NCBI GenBank assembly: GCA_949152475.1 | Contig: OX424564.1 | Span: forward strand, 23,372,165 to 23,436,164 | Length of the DNA stretch: 64,000 nt | From: Terebella lapidaria | Lineage: Eukaryota; Annelida; Polychaeta; Terebellida; Terebellidae | Reading direction: 5' to 3' | Part shown: one piece after another, positions 19,801-32,586 of the stretch | Layout: each line of letters starts with the position of its first letter | Numbering within the stretch: the first letter of the stretch is position 1 | Program-made: the position numbers and the translations under genes | Notes under the pieces: generated by a model | Told to the model about the DNA's origin: nothing | The model's input: the letters and a program-made list of their open reading frames with translations, nothing else | Databases searched by the model: none

Positions 19801-20639
19801 GAGTAGACAAATAAACCAGTTTTTTGGTGTCATTTCTATAAAATAATAGACAATCGGATTAAGAACATCAAACTGTATATTTGTAGTTGTTGTAATATAA
19901 ACTTAATATGCATTTTGCCTTTCTGGAAAAAGGTGCATGCCAAGCTGACATTATTTCTTCACTAGGACAAGCATAACAATGTGGTAAATTTACAACTCCT
20001 GTCTGTAAACTGCCATGTCTTGAACATTTCGATTGTTATAGTAGTGCACCCGTGCATACGCGGGGCTGCCACGATCACAAATCATACTATCCGCCGAATC
20101 TAGTTTCAGAGGATGTAATTATTCGTCAGGGAATTTGCTTTTCAATTTCGAATGCAATATAATCATGTTGAAAATCCCCTGTCCGGAGACGGCAACTAAG
20201 ATCGCGCACTCGCTGATGATGAAACCTATAATCATAGTCCGTGCTAGCATGCATGATGTCTTTCAAGAATGCAGACAGACTGTCCCTCGATGACCAGGTG
20301 TGTATGGCATATAGCCGCCGGCCGAGTTGGCCGTCAGGCTTCATTTAACTATGTAACTTTATCATACTGTATCCATTGGAAGGAATGAAAAACGTGTTTT
20401 GCTTTGTAACACGGGTATGATGTGTATAATCGATGCATCTTTCCGATTCCATGTCTTTTGACAATGAAAACCAAGGTCACTCCCAGTCCAGCGTTCACGT
20501 TTTGTTTCTATAAACCCCGGCAGACCACCGCCACAAAAATAACTTTTATATGCGATTGTATTTCATTGTACGCAGTGAATATGTGAACCTTACAGCAGAC
20601 TCTAAACCTAAAAAGGGCCATTTCTAATCAGTGGAGACA

Positions 20640-21000
20640 ATTTTCGCAGGATATGTGATATTTCTGGATGATGCAACATTTCAATCAAGCACGCTTGGAA
20701 AATGTCAGGCTCGTGGGCTGACATTATTACGGATAACGGGAAGAGATCTCATCTGAATCTTGTCGTGTTTTCTATTATTAACATGTCAAATCTTGTGAGG
20801 AAATAGGGGGTGAACAGTTTGTGCAATATCAATCATCATGCTGGGAAATATCACTGCAATTCTGAATTATCTTGACCTAAACTGTGTCAATGAACAAGCC
20901 TCCATTATTATATTATTTTGTCTGAAGCATATGGAGAACTGTAGCGAAAACACTCTACACAAAACTGTCGGGTATGGACATTCTTAAACGTTGCAGGCAA
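20640..21000. repeat. Dispersed repeat B, copy 2
   Basis: Second copy of the repeat at 19438-19800. The 5' boundary shares 'gagacaattttcgcaggata' with copy 1, so the similarity starts slightly before the interval given. Between the copies, 19801-20639 holds nothing I recognise; a 72-codon minus frame at 20126-20344 has protein-like composition but no splice or family support. Confidence 0.6.
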
Positions 21001-21179
21001 TGGGGTTAATCACAAATTTGACTGAGTGAGTCAACTTCGTTGTTAGCTTAATATGTATTTTGTCTTGAAGAAACAAAGATGCTTGCCATGACTTGACTTT
21101 TTTTCTAACTAGCCTGTACAATGTCAGTGACATTGAGTCAAGCACGCAACTGTCTCGGAACAGTTTATAATCAAACACC

Positions 21180-21312
21180 TGTCTCGGGACAGGTGATAAT
21201 GTCCTTGACGCTTTCGGCGTCTCGCGACATTATAACATTGCCCACAAATCTTATTGTGCGAAATACATCTATACATTATTCCTTGAATCATAACACATGT
21301 TTGCATACATGA
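21180..21312. repeat. Hairpin repeat C, copy 1
   Basis: Contains 'ctcgggacaggtgataatg', then a centre 'gacgctttcggcgtc', then 'ttattgtgcgaaatac' and 'tatacattattcctt'. The same order of phrases is found at 45680-45796. The centre is palindromic. It is probably a short fold-back transposon. Interval 21313-21710 is unremarkable. Confidence 0.65.
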
Positions 21313-21710
21313 TTCCCTTAAATTATAAAGACAGTCTGAACCCCGAGAGAGGATCGAAAAAGTATCACTCAATTGACCGTCGTATGTTTGCACCATCAGG
21401 CCCCCACTGACACGTAAAAGTTTTCAGTGAGCACTGGTCGATTGATTCAGTTGCACCCCATCACCATTATCATTCTATAAACCCTTGACGAACGCATTTT
21501 GCATTGGAACCTGGGTATCATGTGCGATTAGGTCTTAAGCGGTGAGTGCAGCATGGTAATGATATGATGACCGAACATATCTTATATTACACAAACACAT
21601 CAGCACACGCAATGTTCATGTAGTTTGCTTTTCACTGGTGTCTGAAATGAAAAATTAGGTATATATCCCAACGGGACAAACAGTCTATATCAGGGAAAAT
21701 TAGGCCACGA

Positions 21711-21935
21711 CTGTTTTTTTTTATACACCAACATCGCGTTTCTGACGACTTTCTTTAAATAAAAATATATACATATTTTTTGTGGATAAAAGCAGAAAAT
21801 GGAATAATTTCGGGGGGAAATTATTTTTTTTTATACACCAACATCGCGTTTCTGACGACTTTCTTTAAAAAAAAAATATATACATATTTTTTGTGGATAA
21901 AAGCAGAAAATGGAATAATTTCGGGGGGAAAATTT
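21711..21935. repeat. Tandem duplication, 110-bp unit, two copies
   Basis: The unit starts 'ttatacaccaacatcgcgtt' (first at 21721, again at 21831) and runs through 'gtggataaaagcagaaaatg' and 'aatttcgggggga'. The two copies differ only in homopolymer lengths. Non-coding. Confidence 0.9.
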
Positions 21936-22189
21936 TTTTTCGCCGACCCGTCGGAAAAAAACGCATAGCACCAAGGGTGCTGTAGCTTACCGGCAGATCA
22001 TGCTAATTGAGTATTGATTTTCCAAAATATTATTTGTTACACTGATCTTCAACTGTGTTGTCAAGACATGTTCGTAAATGTTGCCAAACACACATTTTCT
22101 GTATCGACTGTAATGAGGAAACAAGTTACATCTTGAAAGGTTTTCTTCGTTAATGACTGATATTCACGAGACTGATATTCACGGGGGGA

Positions 22190-24120
22190 ATTTCCAAGGT
22201 CATTTAAGGTCAAATTAAAGGTCACTAGTCAAACCGCAACATATGATTTCCCATTTGAATGTCCCAATACGCAGGTGACGTCACAGCAGAGGAACACACC
22301 ATGAATAATCTCATCACAAGTCTGGATAATATAAACTCATGGATGAAACAAAATCGCCCTAAGATGAACAATGCTAAAGCTGAATTTATTATTTTCGGCA
22401 GCAGTAGACTGGTACCCACAGCCACAACAGCATCTATTCCTATTGCTGAATCAGTTGTAAGAAAATCAGAGTGTGTCAGGTTGTAGGGAGTCTTGTTCGA
22501 TCAGTGTCTCACCTTCAAACAACACATTGCCGAAAAAGTCCGCATAGCAGCTCTGTCAATGTATAATTCCAGGAAACTCCGCCAGTATTTGGATCGACCT
22601 ACTTGCCTTAAACTCGCAAATGCCTTAGTATTTTCTCACATGGATTACTGCAATAGCCTCTTCGTTAACCTCCCGAAAAGTACCTTAGCTCCTCTTCAAA
22701 GGATCCAAAACCTCACCGCTAAGATCATTCTAAACTGGTCAAGATATGACAGCTCTACTGCAGCTCTCAAAGAGTTACATATTCTACCTGTTGTTGTTCG
22801 AGCCGAGTACAAAATGTTAATTCTGGTATTCAAATGCCTTCATGGGTTAGCCCCCAAATATTTGTCCTCACTCCTAATCAGCCATGTCCCCAGCCGTGCC
22901 ACAAGACGTTCAGCCAGAATCTTCACGTTCCACGCACCAAAAACTCCACATTTGCTGACCGTTCATTCAGTGTAGCTGGACCTCGCCTCTTGAATGCCCT
23001 TCCAGACAACCTCAGATCACTTACCAATATCGTTACATTCAAGTTAAATCTTAAAACCCACCTCTATCGCAAAACATTTGACAATTAACTCATGAATTAC
23101 CTTGCTTCCCTGTAAAGCGCCAAAGAATGCACTCTGCAGTTTTGAGCGCTATACTAAGTCACATAAACTTAAACTTAAACTATCTTTAAGCGTTCTAGGA
23201 GTTCACTCCGCACAGCCCAAATTACGAAGAAAATATTGAGTGAAGTTTTGTTAAAGGCCAAAAAACTTTATGGCCAAAAAAAAAAATTGTTTTGCTGGAA
23301 ATCACTCAGTACGAATAGTACCTCGATTTGGGACAATTTTTTTGGTCGACCCGTCAAAAAATTTAAATGGCCACCACACGCACACCGTCTTTTCAAAGGG
23401 AACAAAACTTATAAACTTCACAATGGTACATAAGGAGAATCTTATGCATGATTTTGAGGAAAACTGTCTGAGTAGATTTAGAGAAAATGGCCACCAAAGA
23501 CAAAAATCCTCGTTTTTTCGACAAAAAAGGTCGTTATGACCTTCCAATGTCATTGAAGGTCAAATTCAAGGTCACCACTAAAAGCCGCAGCATATGATTT
23601 CTCTTTTGAATGTGCCAAAACTTAGGCTTTATCTTGAAGTGTTCTATGAGTTTACTCCGCACAGCTCCTTTTATGACGGAAAACTTGGGTCCAAAAAGTC
23701 CAAAAATTATTTCAATGACCAAAAAAATAATTTTTTTTTTGGCTGGAAATGGCTCAAAACGAATTGTTACTCGATTTTGGACAATTTTTTTTTCGTCGAC
23801 CCGTCAAAAAATCAAAATGGCCGCCACACGCAGACCGGCAATTCAAGAGGAATGTTTTAAAACAAAAATCTCAAAATTGATCACACAGTTTTTGAGAAAA
23901 TGGCCACCTAAGTCCAAAATTGGCAATTTTTCGTCAAAAATGGCCGCATTGGCAAAAACGATTCATTAAAAAAAATGTTAGAACAAAACGTCTTTAGATA
24001 CTGGCCCAAGGTATGTTCTGACAAATTTATGGGGAAATTCATCATGTCAAAATAACTACAGACCCGGACGGACGACAGACGGACGACCACGACACTAGCT
24101 TATTGGCCCAAATGGACCGG
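22190..24120. repeat. Dispersed repeat D ('aaaatggccgcc' family), two units, one split by a LINE
   Basis: Two units of the same repeat lie in tandem: 22190-22257 plus 23172-23530, and 23535-24120. Shared phrases are 'gcatatgattt', 'cttttgaatgtgcc', 'actccgcacagc', 'atggccgccacacg' and long A/T runs. The end near 24060 is rich in 'gacggacgac' followed by a 'ttggcccaaatggaccggt' stretch. Related copies are at 36060-36480, 39960-40200 and 41500-41830. Short ORFs in it arise from low-complexity sequence. Confidence 0.65.
22259..23170 (+). pseudogene. 5'-truncated CR1/L2-like LINE reverse transcriptase fragment
   Basis: The C-terminal end of a non-LTR reverse transcriptase. It starts at the YADD region, read here as QYAGDV so one catalytic Asp is lost, then 'INSWMKQNRPKMNNAKAEF', a TAG at 22484-22486, 'GVLFDQCLTFKQHIAEKV', 'FSHMDYCNSLFVNLPKS', 'LQRIQNLTAKII' and 'HGLAPKYLSSLL'. 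A frameshift near 22950 moves the reading to the frame ending 23088 ('FSVAGPRLLNALPDNLRS', 'LKTHLYRKTF'). The 3' end has the usual 'taaagcgcc...gagcgctata' stretch and an 'aaactt' microsatellite tail. It is dead: truncated, one stop, one frameshift, one catalytic substitution. Confidence 0.9.
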
Positions 24121-25629
24121 TAAGCTAAAAAATATAATGAAAACATACCGTCACATATGCACTTGCATTACGCATATCTACCAATGCCTACACCAATGAG
24201 GATACGATGCCCGAAAAGGCTGGAATTTGGCTATTTCGGTCGATCACCCACCGAGCCTCGGAAGACCATCGGGCAACAATCGGACATCGCAGAGACGCCG
24301 GTGGAGGCATCGGAAGAAAATAACGCAGAGTTGTTTTCATGCGGCGACTGATGGAAAAAAATGACATCGGTAGTGAATCGCTAGCACGCCTGCCGGTGAC
24401 CGACCAGAGCTCGTTCAGATGCCCACCAGGACCTGTTGCCGAGGGAATCAACTAAATATGGGTAGCTCATCAAACGATCACCACAGCGTATACTGCCGGG
24501 CGCTGATGAATGTCCGGAAGGTGCCCGGATAATTGGCCGATTTGTACATATCACCGAGCAGGTATCAGTGGGGTATTATGCAGCTCCGGTAGAACATCGT
24601 TGGTTGGTCAGTCTGTTTTCAAATTCTTGAAATTTGAGCGGACATGGTGAAAGCGCACGATCATACATGTAGGTGAATACAGCGGTCACCGGTGGACATT
24701 GTCTGGTGGTTTCATGCCCACTCAAATGATATGGTAACTATCATTGGCGGCCGGAGCATCGGTAAATACCACCAATGACCCCATGTCGGTCGGCGACCTG
24801 TGCAAATGTGACACAGGCATGATCGACTCCATTCAATCGTCAGATTGCTTGCCATTCCGTTGAGGACCCAATTATCATTATGCATCTCGAGTCAACAATC
24901 AATCAGACTATGTATTCGCACATCAGCAGTATTTTAGGTTGTCTTCACATCAAGGCAGAAAGATTAGGGTAATCAATCATTTTAATGCAGTCGTATATGA
25001 AATAATGTGCTTATACATGTACATGTACTTTCAAATAGCAATGCGACAGTATAATGCAGTAATTAAATTGAAACATTGACACCTTCCTATGTTCTGGCTG
25101 ATAAGTTCTGAATAAACCATCCGCGTGTTCAAGTGTTAATATTGGCCAGAAGATGTTCATGTACCTGATACACCATTACGGTAATTGATCTTCCCTCAAT
25201 AATCGATTGCTCTCTTCAGTATATGTGGGGATGTACGTGTATTCACCATGTTAAAGACACGCTTTCCTGTGGTAACCGTGTTTCTACTTGTACGGCACAT
25301 GTATACGACGTTTTCCACGTATGGAATATCTGCTGCTTGCAAGGGTACTCAGGTAAGGATTGAATGCAAGCGAACTAATATTGACTCGATATCTTACGTC
25401 TAGATTCGCAACAAGAGAATACTAGCTTTCATATCATAAAAATATTGATATATTTATGTAAGACTGGAATGGACCCGCAATGTTTGTATGTCCACCTGAG
25501 GCACAATAAACGCCCCCCCCCCCACCCCTCAAAAACAGACGTTTTGTGGTACGGTATAGATCTTGATCATCTATGCAAATCTACTAGTTTTTCATGATGT
25601 CTCAAGACAAATAGTATACAGTTCTCACA
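24121..25629. other. Intergenic upstream of the GPCR, nothing recognised
   Basis: No gene or known repeat is visible. The part from 24157 to about 24850 is more GC-rich than its surroundings. A C-run lies at 25511-25523. A promoter for the GPCR could lie in the last few hundred bases, but I see no convincing TATA box. Confidence 0.4.
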
Positions 25630-26760
25630 ATGCTTGTTTTATGCCTTCATTGTGTAGTTCGTAACCGTCGTTCATCGCCAACATTTGCGACAATGTCAAC
25701 AACGATCGTCAGCAGCTCCGCCCCGGAAGTTTTGACGTCCAGTAATGACATCACACGTCCTTACAGCACCATAGAGACGGCGATTCTAGCGTTCGTGATC
25801 ACTCTTCTCTCGGCGCTCACACTGGCCGGCAACACCCTCGTCATCTTAGCCTTTACCAAGGACAGAAAGCTCCGCTCCTTCGGGAACTATTTCATCTTGA
25901 ATCTCTCGGCGACAGACTTCCTAGTTGGGATTTTCATTCCTTTCTACGCGCCTTACGCGCTCCTAGGTCACTGGCCGTTTGGACGTTCATTTTGTGAGAC
26001 CTTCATTATCGTCGACTACATGGTGACGCTAGCCAGCTCATGGAACATCGCTGCGATCAGTGTGGATCGCTTCGTGAGCGTCCAATGGCCGATCGCCTAC
26101 CGCTTGAAGCGGAAATTTCGCCTGGCCATCGCCCTCATGTCGATCCCATGGATCGGTGGCTTCTTGACCTTCGCTCCAGCCATCATGGCCTGGGACAACA
26201 TGGCGGGAGTCGTCAGTGTACCAGACGGTCACTGCTGGATTCCATTCTACAACCATGTTCCCTACCTTCTCTTTGGGACGGCGATGGAATTTATCCTGCC
26301 TTTCGTGGTGGTCTCCACTGCCAACTTGATGATCTACGTCAATATCCGCAGGAGAGCAAAGAATTCGACCCCTAGCGGTGAAACTGGTGATGCAATGAGA
26401 GCGTCCCTATCACGTGATAAGAAGACTGCACGCTCATTGGCTATCCTTGTGGGCTTATACTTCATCACCTGGGGACCCTATGAGGTTTGTGCCATGTTGA
26501 ATCCGCTGTGTGACTTCTGTGTGCCCGATCAAGTTTTTGAGATTACTTTCTGGATGTTGTGGACCAATTCGACAATCAACCCGATGCTCTATCCACTACT
26601 GCAGGCCAAGTTCAGGATTGCTTTCAGGCGGATTCTTTGCAGGGGACGCAGAGGGGCGGAAGTATACCCGTTAGGGTCCACGTGGAATGGTACTGGTGAT
26701 GTCAGCATGGCCAGGGCTAATGGAAGACAAGAGGTCGCACAAATCTCTACACTCGCCTGA
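25630..26760 (+). CDS. Aminergic rhodopsin-class GPCR, histamine H3/muscarinic-like, single exon
   Basis: A 376-residue seven-transmembrane receptor for a small biogenic amine at the plasma membrane. TM1 has 'LAGNTLVILA' and TM2 'LNLSATDFLVGIFIPF'. Cys122 is followed seven residues on by Asp129 (3.32, the amine anchor). DRF is at 146-148, Trp281 in 'TWGPY', and NPMLY at 317-321. The closest pattern I recall is H3/H4 ('DFLVG', 'VPDGHC' in loop 2, 'FWMLWTNSTINP'). The third loop is short (about 25 residues) and the tail is short and basic. The start could be the later ATG at 25693 (residue 22), which leaves a more typical N-terminus. The ligand (histamine, acetylcholine or another amine) cannot be read from sequence. 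Part of this gene is duplicated downstream. Confidence 0.9.
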   Translation: MLVLCLHCVVRNRRSSPTFATMSTTIVSSSAPEVLTSSNDITRPYSTIETAILAFVITLLSALTLAGNTLVILAFTKDRKLRSFGNYFILNLSATDFLVGIFIPFYAPYALLGHWPFGRSFCETFIIVDYMVTLASSWNIAAISVDRFVSVQWPIAYRLKRKFRLAIALMSIPWIGGFLTFAPAIMAWDNMAGVVSVPDGHCWIPFYNHVPYLLFGTAMEFILPFVVVSTANLMIYVNIRRRAKNSTPSGETGDAMRASLSRDKKTARSLAILVGLYFITWGPYEVCAMLNPLCDFCVPDQVFEITFWMLWTNSTINPMLYPLLQAKFRIAFRRILCRGRRGAEVYPLGSTWNGTGDVSMARANGRQEVAQISTLA

Positions 26761-29047
26761 AGAGACTGCTGTAAAGAAGTCAACTTGATTAAATTTTTCT
26801 GCTCAGAATAGTGGCATGGAACCCCCGATGCGAATTATAGCTGAAGGTATGTTATACAAGTAGGCCTATGTGTAGACCTACATATACGTTTTTGTCCTTG
26901 GTCCAACGATGCTGATAAGAGAGTGATATACCAGTCACTTGATATCCCCGAGCATATAATAAGTTGACATCGTACTCTATTAGTGGTAACATTGAGACCG
27001 ATATGGTGATGTGTTTTTTGTGTTACGCTCGATATTTTATGCTCGAAAAGATATACTTGTACAACTTTGGATACAGACACCTTTATTCATATATCAAGAG
27101 GCATTGCAATTACACGACTATTTGCTTATGTTCATCATTCGGTTACAGAACTTGTAACTGATTATTCGTGCAATATACAACTTTCCACTCCAAATATATT
27201 TGTTGAATCTTGTTCCAATTAAGTTGGTCAGTTTTATAGTTTGCGTTGTCAGGTTTCGATTTGTCCTTGTGTGATCGAGTGTTTACATATCACGCTTGAA
27301 TAACTGTTTATAACTCCTATGTTAATACATGACAGATTAGTTAGTTTTGATAGATGTGAAAACTCTTGAGTATTCATTAGTATTGCTCATTACTCATTAC
27401 AAGGGACCGAATACTCGGATACACAATTCTGCACAAGTAGTGCTTCTATCATTCACCACAACAAATGCATTCCCATGATCATTCTGATTGCTTTCACCAG
27501 TGCACATACAATTTACAAAACACGCATACGGTCACAATTGTCCACATCTATTCTATGCTAAATTCCGGAACAGATTGTATACAAATGCTATGACAATTTT
27601 GCCAGATTTCCTTGATTTATGTGAAGGAGATACATTTATTTTCTGTGTATGAAGTGTCATAAATTTCTGTCAAATTATATTGCTGAATGCATCCAAGTCC
27701 GTAGTAATGCTGTGTATGTAGAGTTATTATGTGTCCTACCGTTTTTCTGGTTCATTAGTTTTTTTGAAAGTTATGAACGAAGTGACTAATAAGCCCTGTG
27801 AGGCTGTGCGTATCATGATCATTTGTTTGTATTACACTTGTATGTTTTGCTGTGTGCTATGGTCACTGTAATAAAAGAAAATATACCATATCTCCAAAAG
27901 AAAACATCCAAGATTTTAGGAGAGAACTCACGTTGCGTTTCACTAACATTACTAGTCAATTGCCGTGCAGTCTAACATTTCGCCAGTGTATTTTTTTTTC
28001 CGATAAACACTCGAAAACGAACATATTATGTAAATAATGTTTCTCAGACATAACTTAAGATCTTTTTGATCAATTTTATGCGAATTCATTACATGCAAAT
28101 TGCTATTATTGTCCCCAGTATGCATTATATGTGAATGGAGATTTCACGAACCATTATGTGCAATCAATTCACATGTGGTACATGTACATGTATGTCATTT
28201 GCATTTTTGTCAAAGAGATGGAATATTAGCTCATATCATTCGCTGAGTAAACCTGCATATTATTTGAAACATTCCTAATTATTTTGCAAATATTTGATAT
28301 GTTTCATTTTGTTCGCGAATATGAACAAATGTTGACACTATATGTGCCCAGTGTAGGAGTTGTAGATATCACTAAAACTCTTCTCAATTATCCTTGCTTT
28401 ATAATTCCGTCGACGAATGTACTACAGAGAAATCAAGCGTTTACAACCCTTTGAGTTCTCGACGATGAAGCGTTTTTAAGACTCTTATTATCTACTCTAA
28501 ATGTCAAGCGGATAAATACAACCTTCTTCTACTGCAGTGACCAACATAATACATGCATGTGGAACTAACGCCCTGGGGAACATCAGCAAAGACGTATACA
28601 GGAAAAATGGCTGGATGGTACTGGGCCTCAAGGACATAATATTTTGAGGTTGTAACATCCAGACATCATGAATGATGTGCGTACAGAAATACATTGCTGG
28701 TTCGAAAGTTTTGAGATGTCGCCCGTTATTAGTAGTGATTGCAAGCTCCTTGATTGTGATCAGCTGTTCACTTTGCACGACACTTTGTTCCACGGAATAC
28801 GAAAATATTGATTGAAAAATTCCGACATCGGAATAAAATCTATGTGCAAGATGTTCCGGGTATACCACCGACAAAAATTAACCCCTTCCACTAAGAACAA
28901 ACTCGGATGTGTATTTGATATTTCCGGGAAACATCCTAAAAACATCTCACCAATGTTAATCGTACAGACTGGCTTTGTTCCGACCGAGACAAGTTACATT
29001 GGATTTATTTGGTGTCTCCACTTCCATGACGTTGGTGATAGAACAAC
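26006..29047. repeat. Tandem segmental duplication, unit 1 (3042 bp)
   Basis: This unit starts inside the GPCR (TM3) and ends 2.3 kb after its stop; it is followed directly by an apparently identical copy at 29048-32089 (constant offset 3042). At the junction, bases 29048 and 32090 share a single T, so there is at most 1 bp of microhomology. Beyond the GPCR stop (26761-29047) no gene is recognised. Perfect identity means either a very recent duplication or an assembly artefact. Confidence 0.95.
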
Positions 29048-29802
29048 TTATCGTCGACTACATGGTGACGCTAGCCAGCTCATGGAACATCGCTGCGATC
29101 AGTGTGGATCGCTTCGTGAGCGTCCAATGGCCGATCGCCTACCGCTTGAAGCGGAAATTTCGCCTGGCCATCGCCCTCATGTCGATCCCATGGATCGGTG
29201 GCTTCTTGACCTTCGCTCCAGCCATCATGGCCTGGGACAACATGGCGGGAGTCGTCAGTGTACCAGACGGTCACTGCTGGATTCCATTCTACAACCATGT
29301 TCCCTACCTTCTCTTTGGGACGGCGATGGAATTTATCCTGCCTTTCGTGGTGGTCTCCACTGCCAACTTGATGATCTACGTCAATATCCGCAGGAGAGCA
29401 AAGAATTCGACCCCTAGCGGTGAAACTGGTGATGCAATGAGAGCGTCCCTATCACGTGATAAGAAGACTGCACGCTCATTGGCTATCCTTGTGGGCTTAT
29501 ACTTCATCACCTGGGGACCCTATGAGGTTTGTGCCATGTTGAATCCGCTGTGTGACTTCTGTGTGCCCGATCAAGTTTTTGAGATTACTTTCTGGATGTT
29601 GTGGACCAATTCGACAATCAACCCGATGCTCTATCCACTACTGCAGGCCAAGTTCAGGATTGCTTTCAGGCGGATTCTTTGCAGGGGACGCAGAGGGGCG
29701 GAAGTATACCCGTTAGGGTCCACGTGGAATGGTACTGGTGATGTCAGCATGGCCAGGGCTAATGGAAGACAAGAGGTCGCACAAATCTCTACACTCGCCT
29801 GA
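29026..29802 (+). pseudogene. Truncated GPCR copy with new N-terminus
   Basis: The duplicated unit begins within TM3, so this copy lacks the N-terminus, TM1, TM2 and the disulphide Cys. The frame stays open across the junction: an ATG at 29026 in the former 3' flank gives MTLVIEQL and then joins at IVDYMVTLASS, producing a 258-residue frame. The open frame extends further upstream but begins only with non-ATG codons. It keeps the amine-binding Asp, DRF and NPMLY. A receptor without TM1-TM2 should not fold as a normal GPCR. No promoter moved with it. Confidence 0.85.
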
Positions 29803-32089
29803 AGAGACTGCTGTAAAGAAGTCAACTTGATTAAATTTTTCTGCTCAGAATAGTGGCATGGAACCCCCGATGCGAATTATAGCTGAAGGTATGTTATACA
29901 AGTAGGCCTATGTGTAGACCTACATATACGTTTTTGTCCTTGGTCCAACGATGCTGATAAGAGAGTGATATACCAGTCACTTGATATCCCCGAGCATATA
30001 ATAAGTTGACATCGTACTCTATTAGTGGTAACATTGAGACCGATATGGTGATGTGTTTTTTGTGTTACGCTCGATATTTTATGCTCGAAAAGATATACTT
30101 GTACAACTTTGGATACAGACACCTTTATTCATATATCAAGAGGCATTGCAATTACACGACTATTTGCTTATGTTCATCATTCGGTTACAGAACTTGTAAC
30201 TGATTATTCGTGCAATATACAACTTTCCACTCCAAATATATTTGTTGAATCTTGTTCCAATTAAGTTGGTCAGTTTTATAGTTTGCGTTGTCAGGTTTCG
30301 ATTTGTCCTTGTGTGATCGAGTGTTTACATATCACGCTTGAATAACTGTTTATAACTCCTATGTTAATACATGACAGATTAGTTAGTTTTGATAGATGTG
30401 AAAACTCTTGAGTATTCATTAGTATTGCTCATTACTCATTACAAGGGACCGAATACTCGGATACACAATTCTGCACAAGTAGTGCTTCTATCATTCACCA
30501 CAACAAATGCATTCCCATGATCATTCTGATTGCTTTCACCAGTGCACATACAATTTACAAAACACGCATACGGTCACAATTGTCCACATCTATTCTATGC
30601 TAAATTCCGGAACAGATTGTATACAAATGCTATGACAATTTTGCCAGATTTCCTTGATTTATGTGAAGGAGATACATTTATTTTCTGTGTATGAAGTGTC
30701 ATAAATTTCTGTCAAATTATATTGCTGAATGCATCCAAGTCCGTAGTAATGCTGTGTATGTAGAGTTATTATGTGTCCTACCGTTTTTCTGGTTCATTAG
30801 TTTTTTTGAAAGTTATGAACGAAGTGACTAATAAGCCCTGTGAGGCTGTGCGTATCATGATCATTTGTTTGTATTACACTTGTATGTTTTGCTGTGTGCT
30901 ATGGTCACTGTAATAAAAGAAAATATACCATATCTCCAAAAGAAAACATCCAAGATTTTAGGAGAGAACTCACGTTGCGTTTCACTAACATTACTAGTCA
31001 ATTGCCGTGCAGTCTAACATTTCGCCAGTGTATTTTTTTTTCCGATAAACACTCGAAAACGAACATATTATGTAAATAATGTTTCTCAGACATAACTTAA
31101 GATCTTTTTGATCAATTTTATGCGAATTCATTACATGCAAATTGCTATTATTGTCCCCAGTATGCATTATATGTGAATGGAGATTTCACGAACCATTATG
31201 TGCAATCAATTCACATGTGGTACATGTACATGTATGTCATTTGCATTTTTGTCAAAGAGATGGAATATTAGCTCATATCATTCGCTGAGTAAACCTGCAT
31301 ATTATTTGAAACATTCCTAATTATTTTGCAAATATTTGATATGTTTCATTTTGTTCGCGAATATGAACAAATGTTGACACTATATGTGCCCAGTGTAGGA
31401 GTTGTAGATATCACTAAAACTCTTCTCAATTATCCTTGCTTTATAATTCCGTCGACGAATGTACTACAGAGAAATCAAGCGTTTACAACCCTTTGAGTTC
31501 TCGACGATGAAGCGTTTTTAAGACTCTTATTATCTACTCTAAATGTCAAGCGGATAAATACAACCTTCTTCTACTGCAGTGACCAACATAATACATGCAT
31601 GTGGAACTAACGCCCTGGGGAACATCAGCAAAGACGTATACAGGAAAAATGGCTGGATGGTACTGGGCCTCAAGGACATAATATTTTGAGGTTGTAACAT
31701 CCAGACATCATGAATGATGTGCGTACAGAAATACATTGCTGGTTCGAAAGTTTTGAGATGTCGCCCGTTATTAGTAGTGATTGCAAGCTCCTTGATTGTG
31801 ATCAGCTGTTCACTTTGCACGACACTTTGTTCCACGGAATACGAAAATATTGATTGAAAAATTCCGACATCGGAATAAAATCTATGTGCAAGATGTTCCG
31901 GGTATACCACCGACAAAAATTAACCCCTTCCACTAAGAACAAACTCGGATGTGTATTTGATATTTCCGGGAAACATCCTAAAAACATCTCACCAATGTTA
32001 ATCGTACAGACTGGCTTTGTTCCGACCGAGACAAGTTACATTGGATTTATTTGGTGTCTCCACTTCCATGACGTTGGTGATAGAACAAC
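29048..32089. repeat. Tandem segmental duplication, unit 2 (3042 bp)
   Basis: Copy of 26006-29047. All reading frames inside recur with the same sequence and length. Original flanking sequence resumes at about 32090 ('taaccatgtcgcagtgg'). Confidence 0.95.
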
Positions 32090-32586
32090 TAACCATGTCG
32101 CAGTGGGAAGGTGGATGCTCTTTGGAAGACCGATGTCGTATCAATTTGCATCTCATGGACGGGTGGACTACGGTATTGAGACCGTTTCACAGTCGATTGA
32201 ACACATTGCTCCATCTGTTCTTTGACTAATGTCATGACACTTAGATTGATGTCACAGAGTGCAACGGTATTCTCTCAGAATATTTTATGTATATTAGTTT
32301 TATTCCACATTTTGCCTCACGATGCACTCAATACTAGTCACGTGTACCTTTCTGGCCTAATAATCGGACATGTAAAACAAGTGTGTCTACATCCCCCCCC
32401 CCATGATCACCCAGAACCAACTTTTTACTTATTTTTATACACCTTTGAACGTTACTTTAGGTATATTTCCGGATATGTTCCATGCAAAAATGGTTTTCCT
32501 TGCTCTTTTCAGAATGGCCGGAATCGGAAATTCCAATATCATGTTTTCGAGCTATAACTCAGCTTCTCGAGACATGAATTTGGTGT

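Noticed and set aside
20126-20344. 72-codon minus frame that looks protein-like
   Set aside because: Composition is plausible for an exon, but I see no acceptor or donor that fits and no family match, so I do not call it.
28975-29025. Upstream extension of the truncated GPCR copy
   Set aside because: The apparent start at 28975 is TTG; the first ATG in frame is 29026, so the extension is unlikely to be translated.
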